Positions 8,684-17,854 of a stretch of DNA of 64,000 nucleotides are shown piece by piece. The notes under the pieces were generated by a model. The model worked only from the letters and a program-made list of their open reading frames with translations, made no database searches and was not told the DNA's origin. The translations under genes and the position numbers were made by a program. How positions within the stretch are numbered: the stretch's first letter is position 1; each line of letters begins with the position of its first letter. Source of the stretch: Salana multivorans (lineage in GTDB: Bacteria; Actinomycetota; Actinomycetes; Actinomycetales; Beutenbergiaceae); NCBI RefSeq assembly GCF_003751805.1, contig NZ_RKHQ01000001.1, positions 1,054,001 to 1,118,000 of the forward strand. The letters run 5' to 3'.

Positions 8684-11239
8684 ATGTTCGCCATGTCGGA
8701 CGGACGCCCCGCGCCCGCGAACCCCGCCGCCGTCGTCCAGGGCGACACGTACCGCTTCACCGTCCTCACCCCGCGGCTCATCCGGATGGAGTGGAGCCCC
8801 GACGGCCGGTTCGTCGACGAGCGCTCGCAGCTCGTGGTCGACCGCGACTTCCCGGTGCCGGCGTTCACGGTGACGCAGGTGCCGGGCGGCGGCCTGGAGA
8901 TCCTCACGGACTACCTGCGCCTGCGCTACGACGGCGGCGAGTTCACCAGCGGCGGCCTGTCGGTCACGCTGACCCGCGACGCCCTCGACGCCCACTACTC
9001 CGTGTGGCACTACGGGATGAGCTACCCGCAGGACCTCCCGTTCCGCGGCAACCTGCTCGGCACGGCCCGCACGCTCGACGAGGTCGACGGCGCCACGGAG
9101 CTCGACGAGGGCATCCTCTCGACGTTCGGGTTCGCGCTCGTCGACGACTCCCACTCCGTCCTGCTGTCCGACGACGGCTGGATCACGCCCCGCCCCGACG
9201 GCGGCGCGGGCCGCAAGGACCTCTACCTCCTCGCCTACGGCCGCGACATCCGGGGCGCGTTCGACGCCTACCACCACCTGACCGGCCCGACGCCGCTCGT
9301 CCCCCGGTACACGCTGGGGAACTGGTGGAGCCGCTACTGGCGCTACACCGAGGACTCCTACGTCGAGCTGATGGACCGGTTCCGCGACGAGGGCGTCCCG
9401 CTGAGCGTGTCGGTCATCGACATGGACTGGCACCAGGTGGACGTCGACCCCGAGATCGGCACCGGCTGGACGGGGTACTCCTGGGACCGCGAGCTGTTCC
9501 CGGACCCCGAGCGCTTCCTCGCCGCCCTGCACGAGCGCGGCCTCGCGGTGACCCTCAACGTCCACCCGGCCGACGGCGTGCGCCGGCACGAGGACGCCTA
9601 CCCCGAGATGGCGCGCGCCCTCGGCATCGACCCGGCCAGCGGCCTCCCGGTCGGCTTCGACATCACCGACCGCACGTTCGTCGACGCTTACCTGCGACTG
9701 CTCCACCACCCGCTGGAGGAGCAGGGCGTCGACTTCTGGTGGCTCGACTGGCAGTCGGGCGGCGTCACCTCGGTGCCCGGGCTGGACCCGCTGTGGATGC
9801 TCAACCACATCCACTTCCGCGACTCCGGGCGCGAGCGCACCGACGGGGCACGTCGTCCGCTCACGTTCTCGCGGTACGCCGGCCTCGGCAGCCACCGCTA
9901 CCCCGTCGGCTTCTCCGGCGACACGATCATCACGTGGGACTCGCTCGACTTCCAGCCGTACTTCACGAACACGGCGGCGAACGTCGCCTTCACGTGGTGG
10001 TCGCACGACATCGGCGGCCACATGTTCGGCGGCCGCGACGTCGAGATGGCCACGCGCTGGTACCAGTACGGCGTGTTCTCCCCGATCAACCGGCTCCACT
10101 CGTCCAACAGCCCGTTCACGACGAAGGAGCCGTGGGCGTTCGGACCGCGCGCGCAGGGGATCATGTCGCGGTTCCTGCGGCTGCGGCACCGCCTCGTGCC
10201 CGCGCTGTACACGGCGGCGTGGGCCGCGCACGCGGACAACGTCGCGGTCGTGCGGCCGATGTACCACGACCACCCCGACCGGGTCGAGGCCCGCACGATC
10301 CCGAACCAGGCGATGCTGGGCGAGCACCTGCTCGTCGCGCCGATCACGCGGCCGGAGGAGCCCGCGTCCGGGCTCGGCACGACGCGCGCCTGGCTGCCGG
10401 AGGGCGGCTGGTTCGACCTGTTCACGGGTCAGCGCTACCGCGGCGGCCGGTTCGCCACGTTCCACCGCCCGCTCGAGGTCTACCCGGTCCTCGCGCGCGC
10501 CGGCGCCGTCCTGCCGCTCGCGGCCGACCCGTTCGCGCCCGTCGGCGACGTGCCCGACGCGCTCGAGCTGCGCGTCTTCCCCGGCGACGGGGTCTCCCAC
10601 CTGGTCGAGGACCACGGCGAGGCCGCGCCGGGTCTGGCGGACCGGAACGTCACGCGGTTCGTCCAGACGCTCACGACCGGCGACGCGGGCGAGGCGGGCT
10701 ACGGGGCCGGGCGCCTCGCGGACCTGGTCCTGCGCATCGAGCCGACCACCGGGCCGGACCCGCTCGCGGTGCGCGAGGTGACGCTCGACGTCGTCGGGGC
10801 GGTGCGCGTCGAGCGCGTCGTGCTGGCGCCGTTCGGGGCGCTCGGGACGCCGGCGGCCGACGACGAGGACGCCGCCGCGGGCGCGAGCGGCGCCGACCTG
10901 CCGACGGTCGAGCTGTCCGGGACCGACGCCTCCGTCGTCGCGGTGCACCGGGACGAGCTGCTGGCGCCGGCCCTGCGCGTGCGGCTCGGCGAGGTCGACC
11001 TGGCCCGCGGGCTCGAGGTGCGGCTGATCGGGCTCGAGGCGGCGCCCGACACGCTGGTCGAGGACACCTTCGCCCTGCTCGACGCGGCGGAGATCCCGTT
11101 CTGGAACAAGGAGCACGCCTGGCGCACCGTCAAGGAGCTGACCGGGCTCGAGCTGGCGCAGGAGATCGGCGCACTGCAGATCCCGGCCGCGCTGCGCGGA
11201 GCGCTGATCGAGCGCGCCGCCGTCGTGCGCCCCTGGTAG
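8684..11239 (+). CDS. Glycoside hydrolase family 31 (alpha-glucosidase/alpha-xylosidase type)
   Basis: An 851-residue retaining alpha-glycosidase. The order is a beta-sandwich N-domain (1-200), a (beta/alpha)8 barrel with SVIDMDWH near residue 250, the nucleophile motif WWLDWQ with Asp355, and the later barrel block TWWSHDIGGHMFGG, then C-terminal beta domains. WLDWQ rather than WIDMNE puts it in the subgroup seen in many actinobacterial and Bacteroides GH31 enzymes, so the exact alpha-linkage cannot be named. There is no signal peptide, so it acts in the cytoplasm. The extension after residue 690 includes a disordered Ala/Asp-rich linker. The gene stands alone, divergent from the DUF5701-like gene. 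Confidence 0.9.
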   Translation: MFAMSDGRPAPANPAAVVQGDTYRFTVLTPRLIRMEWSPDGRFVDERSQLVVDRDFPVPAFTVTQVPGGGLEILTDYLRLRYDGGEFTSGGLSVTLTRDALDAHYSVWHYGMSYPQDLPFRGNLLGTARTLDEVDGATELDEGILSTFGFALVDDSHSVLLSDDGWITPRPDGGAGRKDLYLLAYGRDIRGAFDAYHHLTGPTPLVPRYTLGNWWSRYWRYTEDSYVELMDRFRDEGVPLSVSVIDMDWHQVDVDPEIGTGWTGYSWDRELFPDPERFLAALHERGLAVTLNVHPADGVRRHEDAYPEMARALGIDPASGLPVGFDITDRTFVDAYLRLLHHPLEEQGVDFWWLDWQSGGVTSVPGLDPLWMLNHIHFRDSGRERTDGARRPLTFSRYAGLGSHRYPVGFSGDTIITWDSLDFQPYFTNTAANVAFTWWSHDIGGHMFGGRDVEMATRWYQYGVFSPINRLHSSNSPFTTKEPWAFGPRAQGIMSRFLRLRHRLVPALYTAAWAAHADNVAVVRPMYHDHPDRVEARTIPNQAMLGEHLLVAPITRPEEPASGLGTTRAWLPEGGWFDLFTGQRYRGGRFATFHRPLEVYPVLARAGAVLPLAADPFAPVGDVPDALELRVFPGDGVSHLVEDHGEAAPGLADRNVTRFVQTLTTGDAGEAGYGAGRLADLVLRIEPTTGPDPLAVREVTLDVVGAVRVERVVLAPFGALGTPAADDEDAAAGASGADLPTVELSGTDASVVAVHRDELLAPALRVRLGEVDLARGLEVRLIGLEAAPDTLVEDTFALLDAAEIPFWNKEHAWRTVKELTGLELAQEIGALQIPAALRGALIERAAVVRPW

Positions 11240-11257
11240 CCGAGCCCGGGTCCGACA

Positions 11258-11334
11258 CCCCCGCGCTCCGATATCGGGGTGGGTTCGATCGCGATTCGCG
11301 ACCCGATCCACCCCACTGTCGGAGTGGGCGGGGG
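11258..11334 (+). terminator. Long inverted repeat after the GH31 gene
   Basis: CCCCCGC (11258-11264) pairs with GCGGGGG (11328-11334), CTCCGA (11266-11271) with TCGGAG (11319-11324), and GGGGTGG with CCACCCC inside. This gives a nested stem-loop about 77 bases long starting 18 bases after the GH31 stop. It is the most likely terminator of that gene. Confidence 0.6.
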
Positions 11335-11453
11335 CGGTCGGGCTCGACGTGTCGTGACGGGGGCCACAGCTCCTGCGAAGGTTCCGTGAGCGTGCGCACC
11401 GGTCGACCGCCCTGCCCTCGCCGTCGGCCGGACGTTCCGTTACGGTCGAGGGC

Positions 11454-12422
11454 GTGACTTCTCATCGGCGGCCCGGCGCGGGCCGGATCGCTGTCGGCGC
11501 CGGCGTCCTCGCGGGCGTCCTGCTCGCAGCCGGCGGCGGCGTCCTCAACGCGCTCGACGCGCGCGCGGCGTCGGCCCAGCTCGCCGACCCGGCGTCGACC
11601 TCGGACACGGTGGACGGAACCGCGGTCAGCGCGGACGTCCCCCTGCTCAACACCGAGCTCGAGGCCCGCGACCTCGTCGCCCTCACCCCCGCCTCGCGCG
11701 GGGAGGCCCGCGCCGCCCTGGCGGACGGGGAGGGCGTGACGTTCGGCGTCGTCGTCGACGGCGAGACCCGCGACGTCACGACGCAGGCCGCGACGCTGGC
11801 CGACGCGCTCGCCGAGGCCGGGATCGTTCTGGGCTGGGACGACGTCGTCGACGCCGACCTCAGCGCTCCGCCGCAGGCGGGGACGACGGTCACGGTCGGC
11901 CGGTCCAGCGTCGAGACGGTCACCGAGGACGTGACGACGCCGCACACGAGCGAGACTCGCGAGACCTCGTCGCTCGCCAAGGGCGAGACCCGCGTCGTCC
12001 AGGCCGGGGTCGACGGGTTCGCGCAGGTGACCAGCCGGGTGTCGTTCGTCGACGGGACCGAGGTCGCGCGCACCCAGCTCGCGTCGGTCGAGACCACGCC
12101 GGCGGTGCCCGAGATCGTCGAGGTCGGCACGCGCGTCGGGCCCGCGAAGCTCTACACGCTCAGCCAGTTCATGAGCGCCGGCGTCGTCACGTGGGGCGGG
12201 TACAAGTTCACCTACTACTCGCAGAGCGTGCTGCCGGGCGGCGGGCTGTCGATCCCCGGCCGGCACGTCAACGAGGACGGGTACGTGAGCGACGGCGACG
12301 GCTACATCGTGCTCGCCAGCTCCGCCGCGAAGGGGACCGTCATCGACACCCCGTTCGGGTACCAGGGCAAGGTCTACGACCGCGGGACCGTCGGCAACCA
12401 CTACGACGTCTACGTGCGCTGA
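11454..12422 (+). CDS. Secreted DUF348/G5/3D-like domain protein
   Basis: A 322-residue exported protein. It has a signal peptide or single membrane anchor (RIAVGAGVLAGVLLAAGGGV after a basic start), a DUF348-like segment around residues 95-150 (FGVVVDGETRDVTTQAATL), and a G5 domain around 150-230 (SVETVTEDVTTPHTSET and ETRVVQAGVDG). Its C-terminal domain has a 3D-like pattern (YTLSQFMSAGVVTWGGYKFT, ending PFGYQGKVYDRGTVG). The architecture is that of resuscitation-promoting-factor relatives and YabE-type proteins that act on peptidoglycan. The usual Rpf lysozyme domain is replaced by the C-terminal 3D-like one. It starts with GTG. A wall-binding or muralytic role is inferred. Confidence 0.75.
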   Translation: MTSHRRPGAGRIAVGAGVLAGVLLAAGGGVLNALDARAASAQLADPASTSDTVDGTAVSADVPLLNTELEARDLVALTPASRGEARAALADGEGVTFGVVVDGETRDVTTQAATLADALAEAGIVLGWDDVVDADLSAPPQAGTTVTVGRSSVETVTEDVTTPHTSETRETSSLAKGETRVVQAGVDGFAQVTSRVSFVDGTEVARTQLASVETTPAVPEIVEVGTRVGPAKLYTLSQFMSAGVVTWGGYKFTYYSQSVLPGGGLSIPGRHVNEDGYVSDGDGYIVLASSAAKGTVIDTPFGYQGKVYDRGTVGNHYDVYVR

Positions 12423-12615
12423 CGGACGGCGGGCGCCGCGCGCTCGCCGCCAGCGCCGGCGGCCCACGGGGGTTTCCGTCCGGAACGCATCGTGTGCGTA
12501 GCTGAGCTCTCGGGTATCCGAGCAGGTCAGGGCCTCGGCGGCGACGTCGCGACGCGACGTGCACGAACCACGCGGGTCACGACGGTCGCACCGAACGGCA
12601 CAGCGGGTCCAGCGC

Positions 12616-13638
12616 TCAGCGAGTCCCAGGCCGGTCCGCGGTGACGACCCGCATCTGGAGCAGCGCGACGTCGCACAGCGGCGTCGCGACCCCGAGCCGG
12701 CGCGCGCGGGCCACGAAGTCGCCGACGATGTGCTCCGACTCCCCCGCGCGCCCCGCGACGACGTCGCGGTAGAGCGACGACACGAACCCCGAGCCGGGCG
12801 CCGTGAGGAAGCCACGGGAGAAGTCGAGGTCGGCGGCGGGCACCACGTGACCGGCCGCGGCGGGGACGGCGGCGGTCTCCGCGAGGATCGCGTCGACGAC
12901 GTCGACCCCGCCGGGCGTCGCAACGACCTGCCCGACCGTGCCGCGCGTGAGCACCCCGAGGACGCCGCTCGCGACGATGAAGTACCACTTGTTCCACAGC
13001 TCGCCGACGGCGTCGCCGGTGACGAGGACGTCGATGCCGCTGACGTCGAGCACGGCCGCGGCGCGGGCGACGGGTGCGTCGTCGGCATCGGCGGCGTCGT
13101 CGTCGGCCGGAGGCATCTGGGCGAGCGCGCCGAGCGTGACGCGGTGGATCGGCTGGTGCAGGACGACCGCGCCGTCGTCGTCGACGCTCGCGACGATGCG
13201 GACGGTCGCCCCGACGAGCGCGCCGGGCGCGACGCCGGCGAGCGCGGCCGCCAGCACGTCGAGCTGCGCCATCCCGTTGAGCAGCGGGACGACCGCGGCG
13301 CCGGGAGCGAGGAGGCCCGGGGTCGCCAGCGCGCTCCCGGCCCAGTCGAGACCGGGCGCCTTGACGGTGACGAGGACGACGTCGAACGGCCCGTCCGCCG
13401 CGACGGCCGCGGTGAGGTCCTCCGGCGTGACGGCGCGCGGCGCGAGCCGCTGCTCGGCGCCGGCCGGGAGGTCGCGCAGGACGAGGCCGGTCGCGCGCAG
13501 CCGGTCCGCCGCCGTGGGACGGACCAGGAACGTGACGTCGCGACCGGCGGCGGCGAGCCGCGCCCCCAGGTAGCCGCCGACGGCTCCGGCGCCGACGACG
13601 AGGATGCGGGGGGTGGTGGCGGGGTCGGGCTGGTCCAT
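12616..13638 (-). CDS. panE: 2-dehydropantoate 2-reductase family protein
   Basis: A 340-residue NAD(P)-dependent reductase of the ApbA/PanE family, which reduces ketopantoate to pantoate for coenzyme A synthesis. The N-terminal Rossmann motif is ILVVGAGAVGGYLGARLAAAG. LLNGMAQLDVL matches the substrate-loop Asn region, and VGELWNKWYFIVA matches the C-terminal helical domain with its conserved Lys and Asn. The ATG at 13636-13638 is preferred to one 22 codons upstream, because the GxGxxG motif then begins about 15 residues in, as is normal. Some family members act on other 2-keto acids. Confidence 0.82.
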   Translation of the reverse strand: MDQPDPATTPRILVVGAGAVGGYLGARLAAAGRDVTFLVRPTAADRLRATGLVLRDLPAGAEQRLAPRAVTPEDLTAAVAADGPFDVVLVTVKAPGLDWAGSALATPGLLAPGAAVVPLLNGMAQLDVLAAALAGVAPGALVGATVRIVASVDDDGAVVLHQPIHRVTLGALAQMPPADDDAADADDAPVARAAAVLDVSGIDVLVTGDAVGELWNKWYFIVASGVLGVLTRGTVGQVVATPGGVDVVDAILAETAAVPAAAGHVVPAADLDFSRGFLTAPGSGFVSSLYRDVVAGRAGESEHIVGDFVARARRLGVATPLCDVALLQMRVVTADRPGTR

Positions 13639-13890
13639 CCCCCGATCGTCCCAGGTCAGCGGGTCCGGTGTGGTCGATACGGCGCACCGTCCAGCCAATG
13701 ACATTGATATCGCTCACATGGCACACCGTCGCCCAGGCCGATCCGATGCCCGACGCTGCTCGCCCAGCAGGCCCGTCGAACCCGCTCCGGCGGCCGCCCG
13801 TCTCGGATGATGCCCGAAAAACCGCGGATCTGCTCGGTTTCCGGTGCGACAGAAACGAGCTCGGCCACCGCCGATTCCGCCGGGGGTCTT

Positions 13891-13908
13891 GCGTGACCTA
13901 CGTCACGC
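13891..13908. promoter_or_regulatory. CRP/GlxR-like binding site
   Basis: GCGTGACCTACGTCACGC is an inverted repeat whose core GTGA-N6-TCAC fits the CRP-family consensus, including the central TA of the actinobacterial GlxR pattern. It overlaps the -35 region of the importer promoter, which would favour repression or dual control by a cAMP-responsive regulator. Confidence 0.55.
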
Positions 13909-13915
13909 TGTTACG

Positions 13916-13931
13916 TTGATAGCGCTATCAA
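13916..13931. promoter_or_regulatory. LacI-type operator
   Basis: TTGATAGCGCTATCAA is a perfect 16-bp palindrome with the central CG typical of LacI-family operators. It overlaps the -10 and start of the importer promoter. One or both LacI genes of the island (20017 and 24654) are the likely binders. Confidence 0.75.
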
Positions 13932-13974
13932 CACCGACCGATCTGAAGCAGAGCAGCTTCGGAGGGAGTGGGAG

Positions 13975-15495
13975 ATGTCGCTCAACGACGTGGTCCCCGC
14001 ACTGGAGGTCCGCGGGCTTCGCAAGTCCTACCCGGGCGTCCAGGCGCTGCGCGGCGTCGACCTTCGGGTCAACCGCGGCGAGATCGTCGGCCTCTGTGGC
14101 GCGAACGGCGCCGGCAAGTCCACCCTCGTCAAGATCCTCTCGGGCGCCGAGCAACCCGACGACGGTCAGATCTTGGTCAGCGGCACCCCCACCCGCGTGG
14201 TCAGCCCGCACACCGCCCGACAGGCCGGGATCTACACGATCTACCAGGAGATGAGCCTCGTTCCAGGCATGACCGTGCTCGACAACATCTTCCTCGACGG
14301 CTTCCGCTCCGGCGGCCTCGTCGTGCGGCGCCGTGGCCTCGAGCAGACCGCCCGCGGTCTCCTCGACCGTCTGGGCGCCGACATCGACATCCACGCCACC
14401 GTCGGGTCGCTCACGATGGCCGAGCAGCAGCTCGTCGAGATCGCCAAGGCGCTCAAGGGGAACCCGGCCGCCCTCCTGCTCGACGAGCCGACGACCACAC
14501 TTCCACCGAACGATGTCGACGCGCTGCTCACCGTCATGCGCGACCTCGCCCGCGGCGGGGTCGGTCTCGTCTTCGTCTCGCACCGGCTCGACGAGGTGAC
14601 GGCCGTGTGCGACAGCGTCGAGGTCCTGCGCGACGGTCACCGCATCCGCAGGTTCGACGCCGTCCCGTCCCACCACGAGATCGTCCGGGCGATGGTCGGC
14701 GACCGCTACGAGAACTCGCTCGCCGCGGCCGCCGCCGAGGGAGCCGCCGGCCGGCTGGGCGGGATCACGCCCGGCGAGGTGGCCCTCGAGGTCGACGGCC
14801 TCACCGACGGCAAGCGAGTCGCGCCCGTGTCGTTCGAGGTGCGCAGCGGCGAGGTCGTCGGGATCACGGGGCTGCTCGGTGCCGGACAGAACGAGCTCGC
14901 GGAGTGCATCTTCGGGATGCGGGCGTCGGTGGCGGGAACCGTCCGCGTCGGGGGCAGGGTCGTCCCGCCGGGCAACCCCCGGCGCGCCATCGCTCGCGGC
15001 CTCGGTCTCATCCCGGAGGATCGCAAGACCCAGGGCCTCGTCCTGGACATGAGCGCCATGAAGAACATGACGCTCGCCTCCATCGGACGGTTCACGCGGT
15101 TTCGCGTGCTGCGGACCCGCGCCGAGGCCGAGCACGCACGCCAGTACGTCCGCGAGCTGCAGATCGCCTGCCACTCCGTCCACCAGCACGTGCGGACCAT
15201 GAGCGGCGGCAACCAGCAGAAGGTGCTCCTCGCCCGCTGGCTCACGCGAGACAGCAGGGTCCTGCTGCTGGCCGAACCCACCCGCGGCGTCGACGTCGCG
15301 GCCAAGGAGGAGATCTACCGCCTCGTCCGGGGGCACCTGCGGCGCGGGGGTGCCGCCGTCATCGTTACCTCCGAGGTCTCGGAGGCAGCGCTCTGCGACC
15401 GCGTGCTCGTCATGTCCGTCGGCCGCGTGGTGGCCGAGCTCGACCACGACCAGGTCCAACGGGACCACGACGCCTTCCTCGCGCACCTGCGCTGA
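13975..15495 (+). CDS. Sugar ABC importer, double ATPase subunit (RbsA/MglA type)
   Basis: A 506-residue protein with two fused ABC domains, as in ribose, xylose and galactose importers of the CUT2 class. Domain 1 has GANGAGKSTLVK, LTMAEQQLVEIAKAL and LLLDEPTTTL. Domain 2 has a degenerate Walker A (GLLGAGQNEL) and the signature MSGGNQQKVLLARWL, which is the usual CUT2 pattern. It energises uptake at the inner face of the membrane. It is the first gene of the island, directly behind the CRP-like and LacI-like sites, and is followed after 25 bases by the permease gene. Confidence 0.93.
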   Translation: MSLNDVVPALEVRGLRKSYPGVQALRGVDLRVNRGEIVGLCGANGAGKSTLVKILSGAEQPDDGQILVSGTPTRVVSPHTARQAGIYTIYQEMSLVPGMTVLDNIFLDGFRSGGLVVRRRGLEQTARGLLDRLGADIDIHATVGSLTMAEQQLVEIAKALKGNPAALLLDEPTTTLPPNDVDALLTVMRDLARGGVGLVFVSHRLDEVTAVCDSVEVLRDGHRIRRFDAVPSHHEIVRAMVGDRYENSLAAAAAEGAAGRLGGITPGEVALEVDGLTDGKRVAPVSFEVRSGEVVGITGLLGAGQNELAECIFGMRASVAGTVRVGGRVVPPGNPRRAIARGLGLIPEDRKTQGLVLDMSAMKNMTLASIGRFTRFRVLRTRAEAEHARQYVRELQIACHSVHQHVRTMSGGNQQKVLLARWLTRDSRVLLLAEPTRGVDVAAKEEIYRLVRGHLRRGGAAVIVTSEVSEAALCDRVLVMSVGRVVAELDHDQVQRDHDAFLAHLR

Positions 15496-15520
15496 GCCGA
15501 TCAGTCGCACAGGAGAGACC

Positions 15521-16627
15521 ATGTCCACCACCTCGACCCAGCCGACCACCGCGGTCCCCGAGCCGACGCCCGAGCGCCGCAGACGCGGTGTCCGCATCGG
15601 GCCCCAGGTCTACCTCGTGGGCGTCTTCATCGCCGTCGCCATCGTCGGGACGCTCGCGTCCCCCTACTTCCTGACGGTGCGCAACATCGAGAACATCGTC
15701 GTCGCGGCCTCGGTCGTGGCCGTCCTCGGTGTCGCCCAGTTCTTCGTCGTCGTCACCCGCGGCATCGACCTGTCCGTCGGCTCGATCGCGGCCCTCGCGA
15801 CGGTGATCGCCGCCGTCATGCTCCGCCAGGGCAACGGCGTGTGGACGACGATCGTCGTGACCGTCATGTCCTGCGCGTTCTGCGGCCTCGTCAACGGCGT
15901 GCTCGTCGTCTACGCACGGATCACGCCGTTCGTCGCGACGCTCGCCATGATGTCGATCGCACGCGGGGTGGCGTTCATCGTCCAGGTCGGCACGCTCATC
16001 GTCATCAGCAACCAGGAGTTCCTCCAGCTCTTCGGCGGGCGCTCCGCCGGCGTGCCCAACGTCGTCATCATCGCGCTGACCGTCACGGTCGTCGCGGCGT
16101 TCGCCATGAAGTTCAGTCCCCTCGGGCGACGGCTCTACGCGCTCGGCGGCAACCCCGAGGCGGCGCGGCTGTCCGGGCTCCCGGTCAACCGCGACACGCT
16201 CATGGCGTACGTCACGTCGGGCCTGCTGGCCGGGCTGGCCGGACTCATGCTCGCCGGCCGACTCTCCCAGGGGTCTTCGCTCGTCGGCCAGGGGTACGAG
16301 CTCGACTCCATCGCGGCCACCGTCGTCGGCGGGACCTCACTCTTCGGCGGCACCGGAGACCCGGTCAGCACCGTCCTCGGCGCCCTGGTCATCGGGATGA
16401 TCGGCAACATCATGAACCTCATGGGGATCCAGTCGGAGCCCCAGCTCGTCATCCGCGGCATCGTCATCCTCCTCGCCGTGTTCCTCACCTCCGGGCGCGG
16501 CATCCAGCGGATCAGGGACGGCATCGCCACCCTCCTGCGCCGGTTCCGACGCGACGTCCCGGCACCGGAACCGGAACCGATCGACGCCCCGGTGAAGACG
16601 ATCGACGCCCCGACCCCGCGGCCCTGA
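15521..16627 (+). CDS. Sugar ABC importer permease (RbsC type)
   Basis: A 368-residue membrane protein of the CUT2 permease family with eight to ten hydrophobic helices. The family block near residues 207-220 reads ALGGNPEAARLSGL, the loop that contacts the ATPase. The ATG at 15521 sits eight bases after AGGAGA, so it is preferred to upstream in-frame codons inside the ATPase gene. N- and C-terminal tails are Pro/Thr-rich and cytoplasmic. With its neighbours it forms a complete importer for a monosaccharide or small glycoside. Confidence 0.92.
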   Translation: MSTTSTQPTTAVPEPTPERRRRGVRIGPQVYLVGVFIAVAIVGTLASPYFLTVRNIENIVVAASVVAVLGVAQFFVVVTRGIDLSVGSIAALATVIAAVMLRQGNGVWTTIVVTVMSCAFCGLVNGVLVVYARITPFVATLAMMSIARGVAFIVQVGTLIVISNQEFLQLFGGRSAGVPNVVIIALTVTVVAAFAMKFSPLGRRLYALGGNPEAARLSGLPVNRDTLMAYVTSGLLAGLAGLMLAGRLSQGSSLVGQGYELDSIAATVVGGTSLFGGTGDPVSTVLGALVIGMIGNIMNLMGIQSEPQLVIRGIVILLAVFLTSGRGIQRIRDGIATLLRRFRRDVPAPEPEPIDAPVKTIDAPTPRP

Positions 16628-16734
16628 CGCCGACCCGTCAGCCACCGACCCACGCACCTGCTCCACCCGTTCCACCCACCAACGGCACGGTCATCGCCGG
16701 CGCGTCCCGACCTGCCACCACGAAAGGAACCACC

Positions 16735-17811
16735 ATGCGCAAGCACGCAACGATGCGGCTCGCCTCAGCGGCCGCAGCACTCACCTCCCTCACCCTGCTC
16801 GCCGCCTGCGGCACGGGCTCCGACGGCGGCGCGACCGCGTCGGGCGACGGTCAGACCACCTCCGGCGAGACGGCTAGCGCCGGGGAGGGCGACGGCGAGA
16901 CGATCGTCATCGGCTTCTCCCAGCGCCGGCTGGCCGGCAGCGACTGGTGGGCGACCCTGCTCCAGGGCGCCGAGGACAAGGCGGCCGAGCTCGGCGCGAA
17001 GATCATCGTGACCGACGCCGGCGGTGACACCGTCAAGCAGAACTCAGACATCCAGACGCTGCTCACGCAGGGTGTCGACGCGGTCATCCTCAACCCGCAC
17101 GACCCGACGGGCGTCGCGCCCGGCGTCGCCGCGGTGACCGACGCCGGGGTACCGCTCGTCGTCGTCAACTCCAACCTCTCCGAGGATCTGGCGCCCCAGC
17201 AGTTCTGCTACGTCGCGGAGAACCAGGTCCAGGTCGCCCGGGGGATGGGCGAGGAGATCGCGGCGTGGGCCGATGAGAACTTCGGCGGTGAGCCCGTCAA
17301 GGCCGTCGTCATCGGCGGATACTCGGGCGAGACCGTGACCGACCTGCGCAACCAGGGTGTCGTCGAGGGCTTCGAGTCCTACAGCGGCGACGTGGAGTGG
17401 CTGCCGATCCGGTACGGCGAGTGGCTGCCCGACAAGGCCCTCGGGCCGGTGCGGGACATCGCGACGGCGAACCCGGACCTGCGCGTCGTGCTGAGTCTCA
17501 GCGACGTCATGCTGCCGGGCATCAAGCAGGGCCTGGACGACGCGGGGATCCTCGACCAGGTCGTCATCGGGAGCTACGACGGCCAGATGTCCGTCGTCAA
17601 GGAGATGATCGACAACCCCACCGGCCCGGTCCAGGCCAATGCGTCGAACGAGCCGTACAAGCAGGGTCAGACCGCCGTGGAGAAGGCCATCGCCGCGATC
17701 AAGGGCGAGACGCAGGACGCCGTCTGCCCCGGCGGGGAGTTCTGGATCGAGACGTTCCTCGCCACGCCCGCCAATGCCGCCGAGTTCTACGACCCGACGC
17801 GGCAGTTCTGA
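16735..17811 (+). CDS. Sugar-binding lipoprotein of the ABC importer
   Basis: A 358-residue periplasmic-binding-protein-like lipoprotein. The signal peptide ends in lipobox LLAAC, with the lipidated Cys near residue 23, followed by a Gly/Ser/Thr linker. The body is a type 1 binding fold: IVIGFSQRRLAGSDWWATLL, then GVDAVILNPHDPTGVAPGV, VVNSN, and IKQGLDDAGI. It captures the sugar outside the cell and feeds the RbsA/RbsC-type subunits. The order ATPase, permease, binding protein is common in actinobacteria. The acidic/aromatic pocket residues do not identify the ligand. Confidence 0.92.
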   Translation: MRKHATMRLASAAAALTSLTLLAACGTGSDGGATASGDGQTTSGETASAGEGDGETIVIGFSQRRLAGSDWWATLLQGAEDKAAELGAKIIVTDAGGDTVKQNSDIQTLLTQGVDAVILNPHDPTGVAPGVAAVTDAGVPLVVVNSNLSEDLAPQQFCYVAENQVQVARGMGEEIAAWADENFGGEPVKAVVIGGYSGETVTDLRNQGVVEGFESYSGDVEWLPIRYGEWLPDKALGPVRDIATANPDLRVVLSLSDVMLPGIKQGLDDAGILDQVVIGSYDGQMSVVKEMIDNPTGPVQANASNEPYKQGQTAVEKAIAAIKGETQDAVCPGGEFWIETFLATPANAAEFYDPTRQF

Positions 17812-17854
17812 CGAGCCCGACCAGCCGATCCCTTTTCGACACAAGGAGGAACCC

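Larger units (their letters stand above)
13639..13974. promoter_or_regulatory. Divergent control region between panE and the ABC importer island
   Basis: There is no credible gene in these 336 bases. The right end carries the importer promoter: TTGCGT (13889-13894) and TACGTT (13912-13917), 17 bases apart, with the CRP-like and LacI-like sites listed separately. Near the left end, TTGATATCGCTCA at 13704-13716 is a degenerate copy of the LacI-type palindrome found at 13916-13931, which could allow looping between two operators. The middle part shows nothing further. Confidence 0.6.

Noticed and set aside
12423-12615. Possible small RNA or terminator between the G5 protein and panE genes
   Set aside because: Only a 5-bp hairpin (CTCGG-GTAT-CCGAG near 12509-12522) is present, too weak to call. 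Nothing else is visible in these 193 bases.
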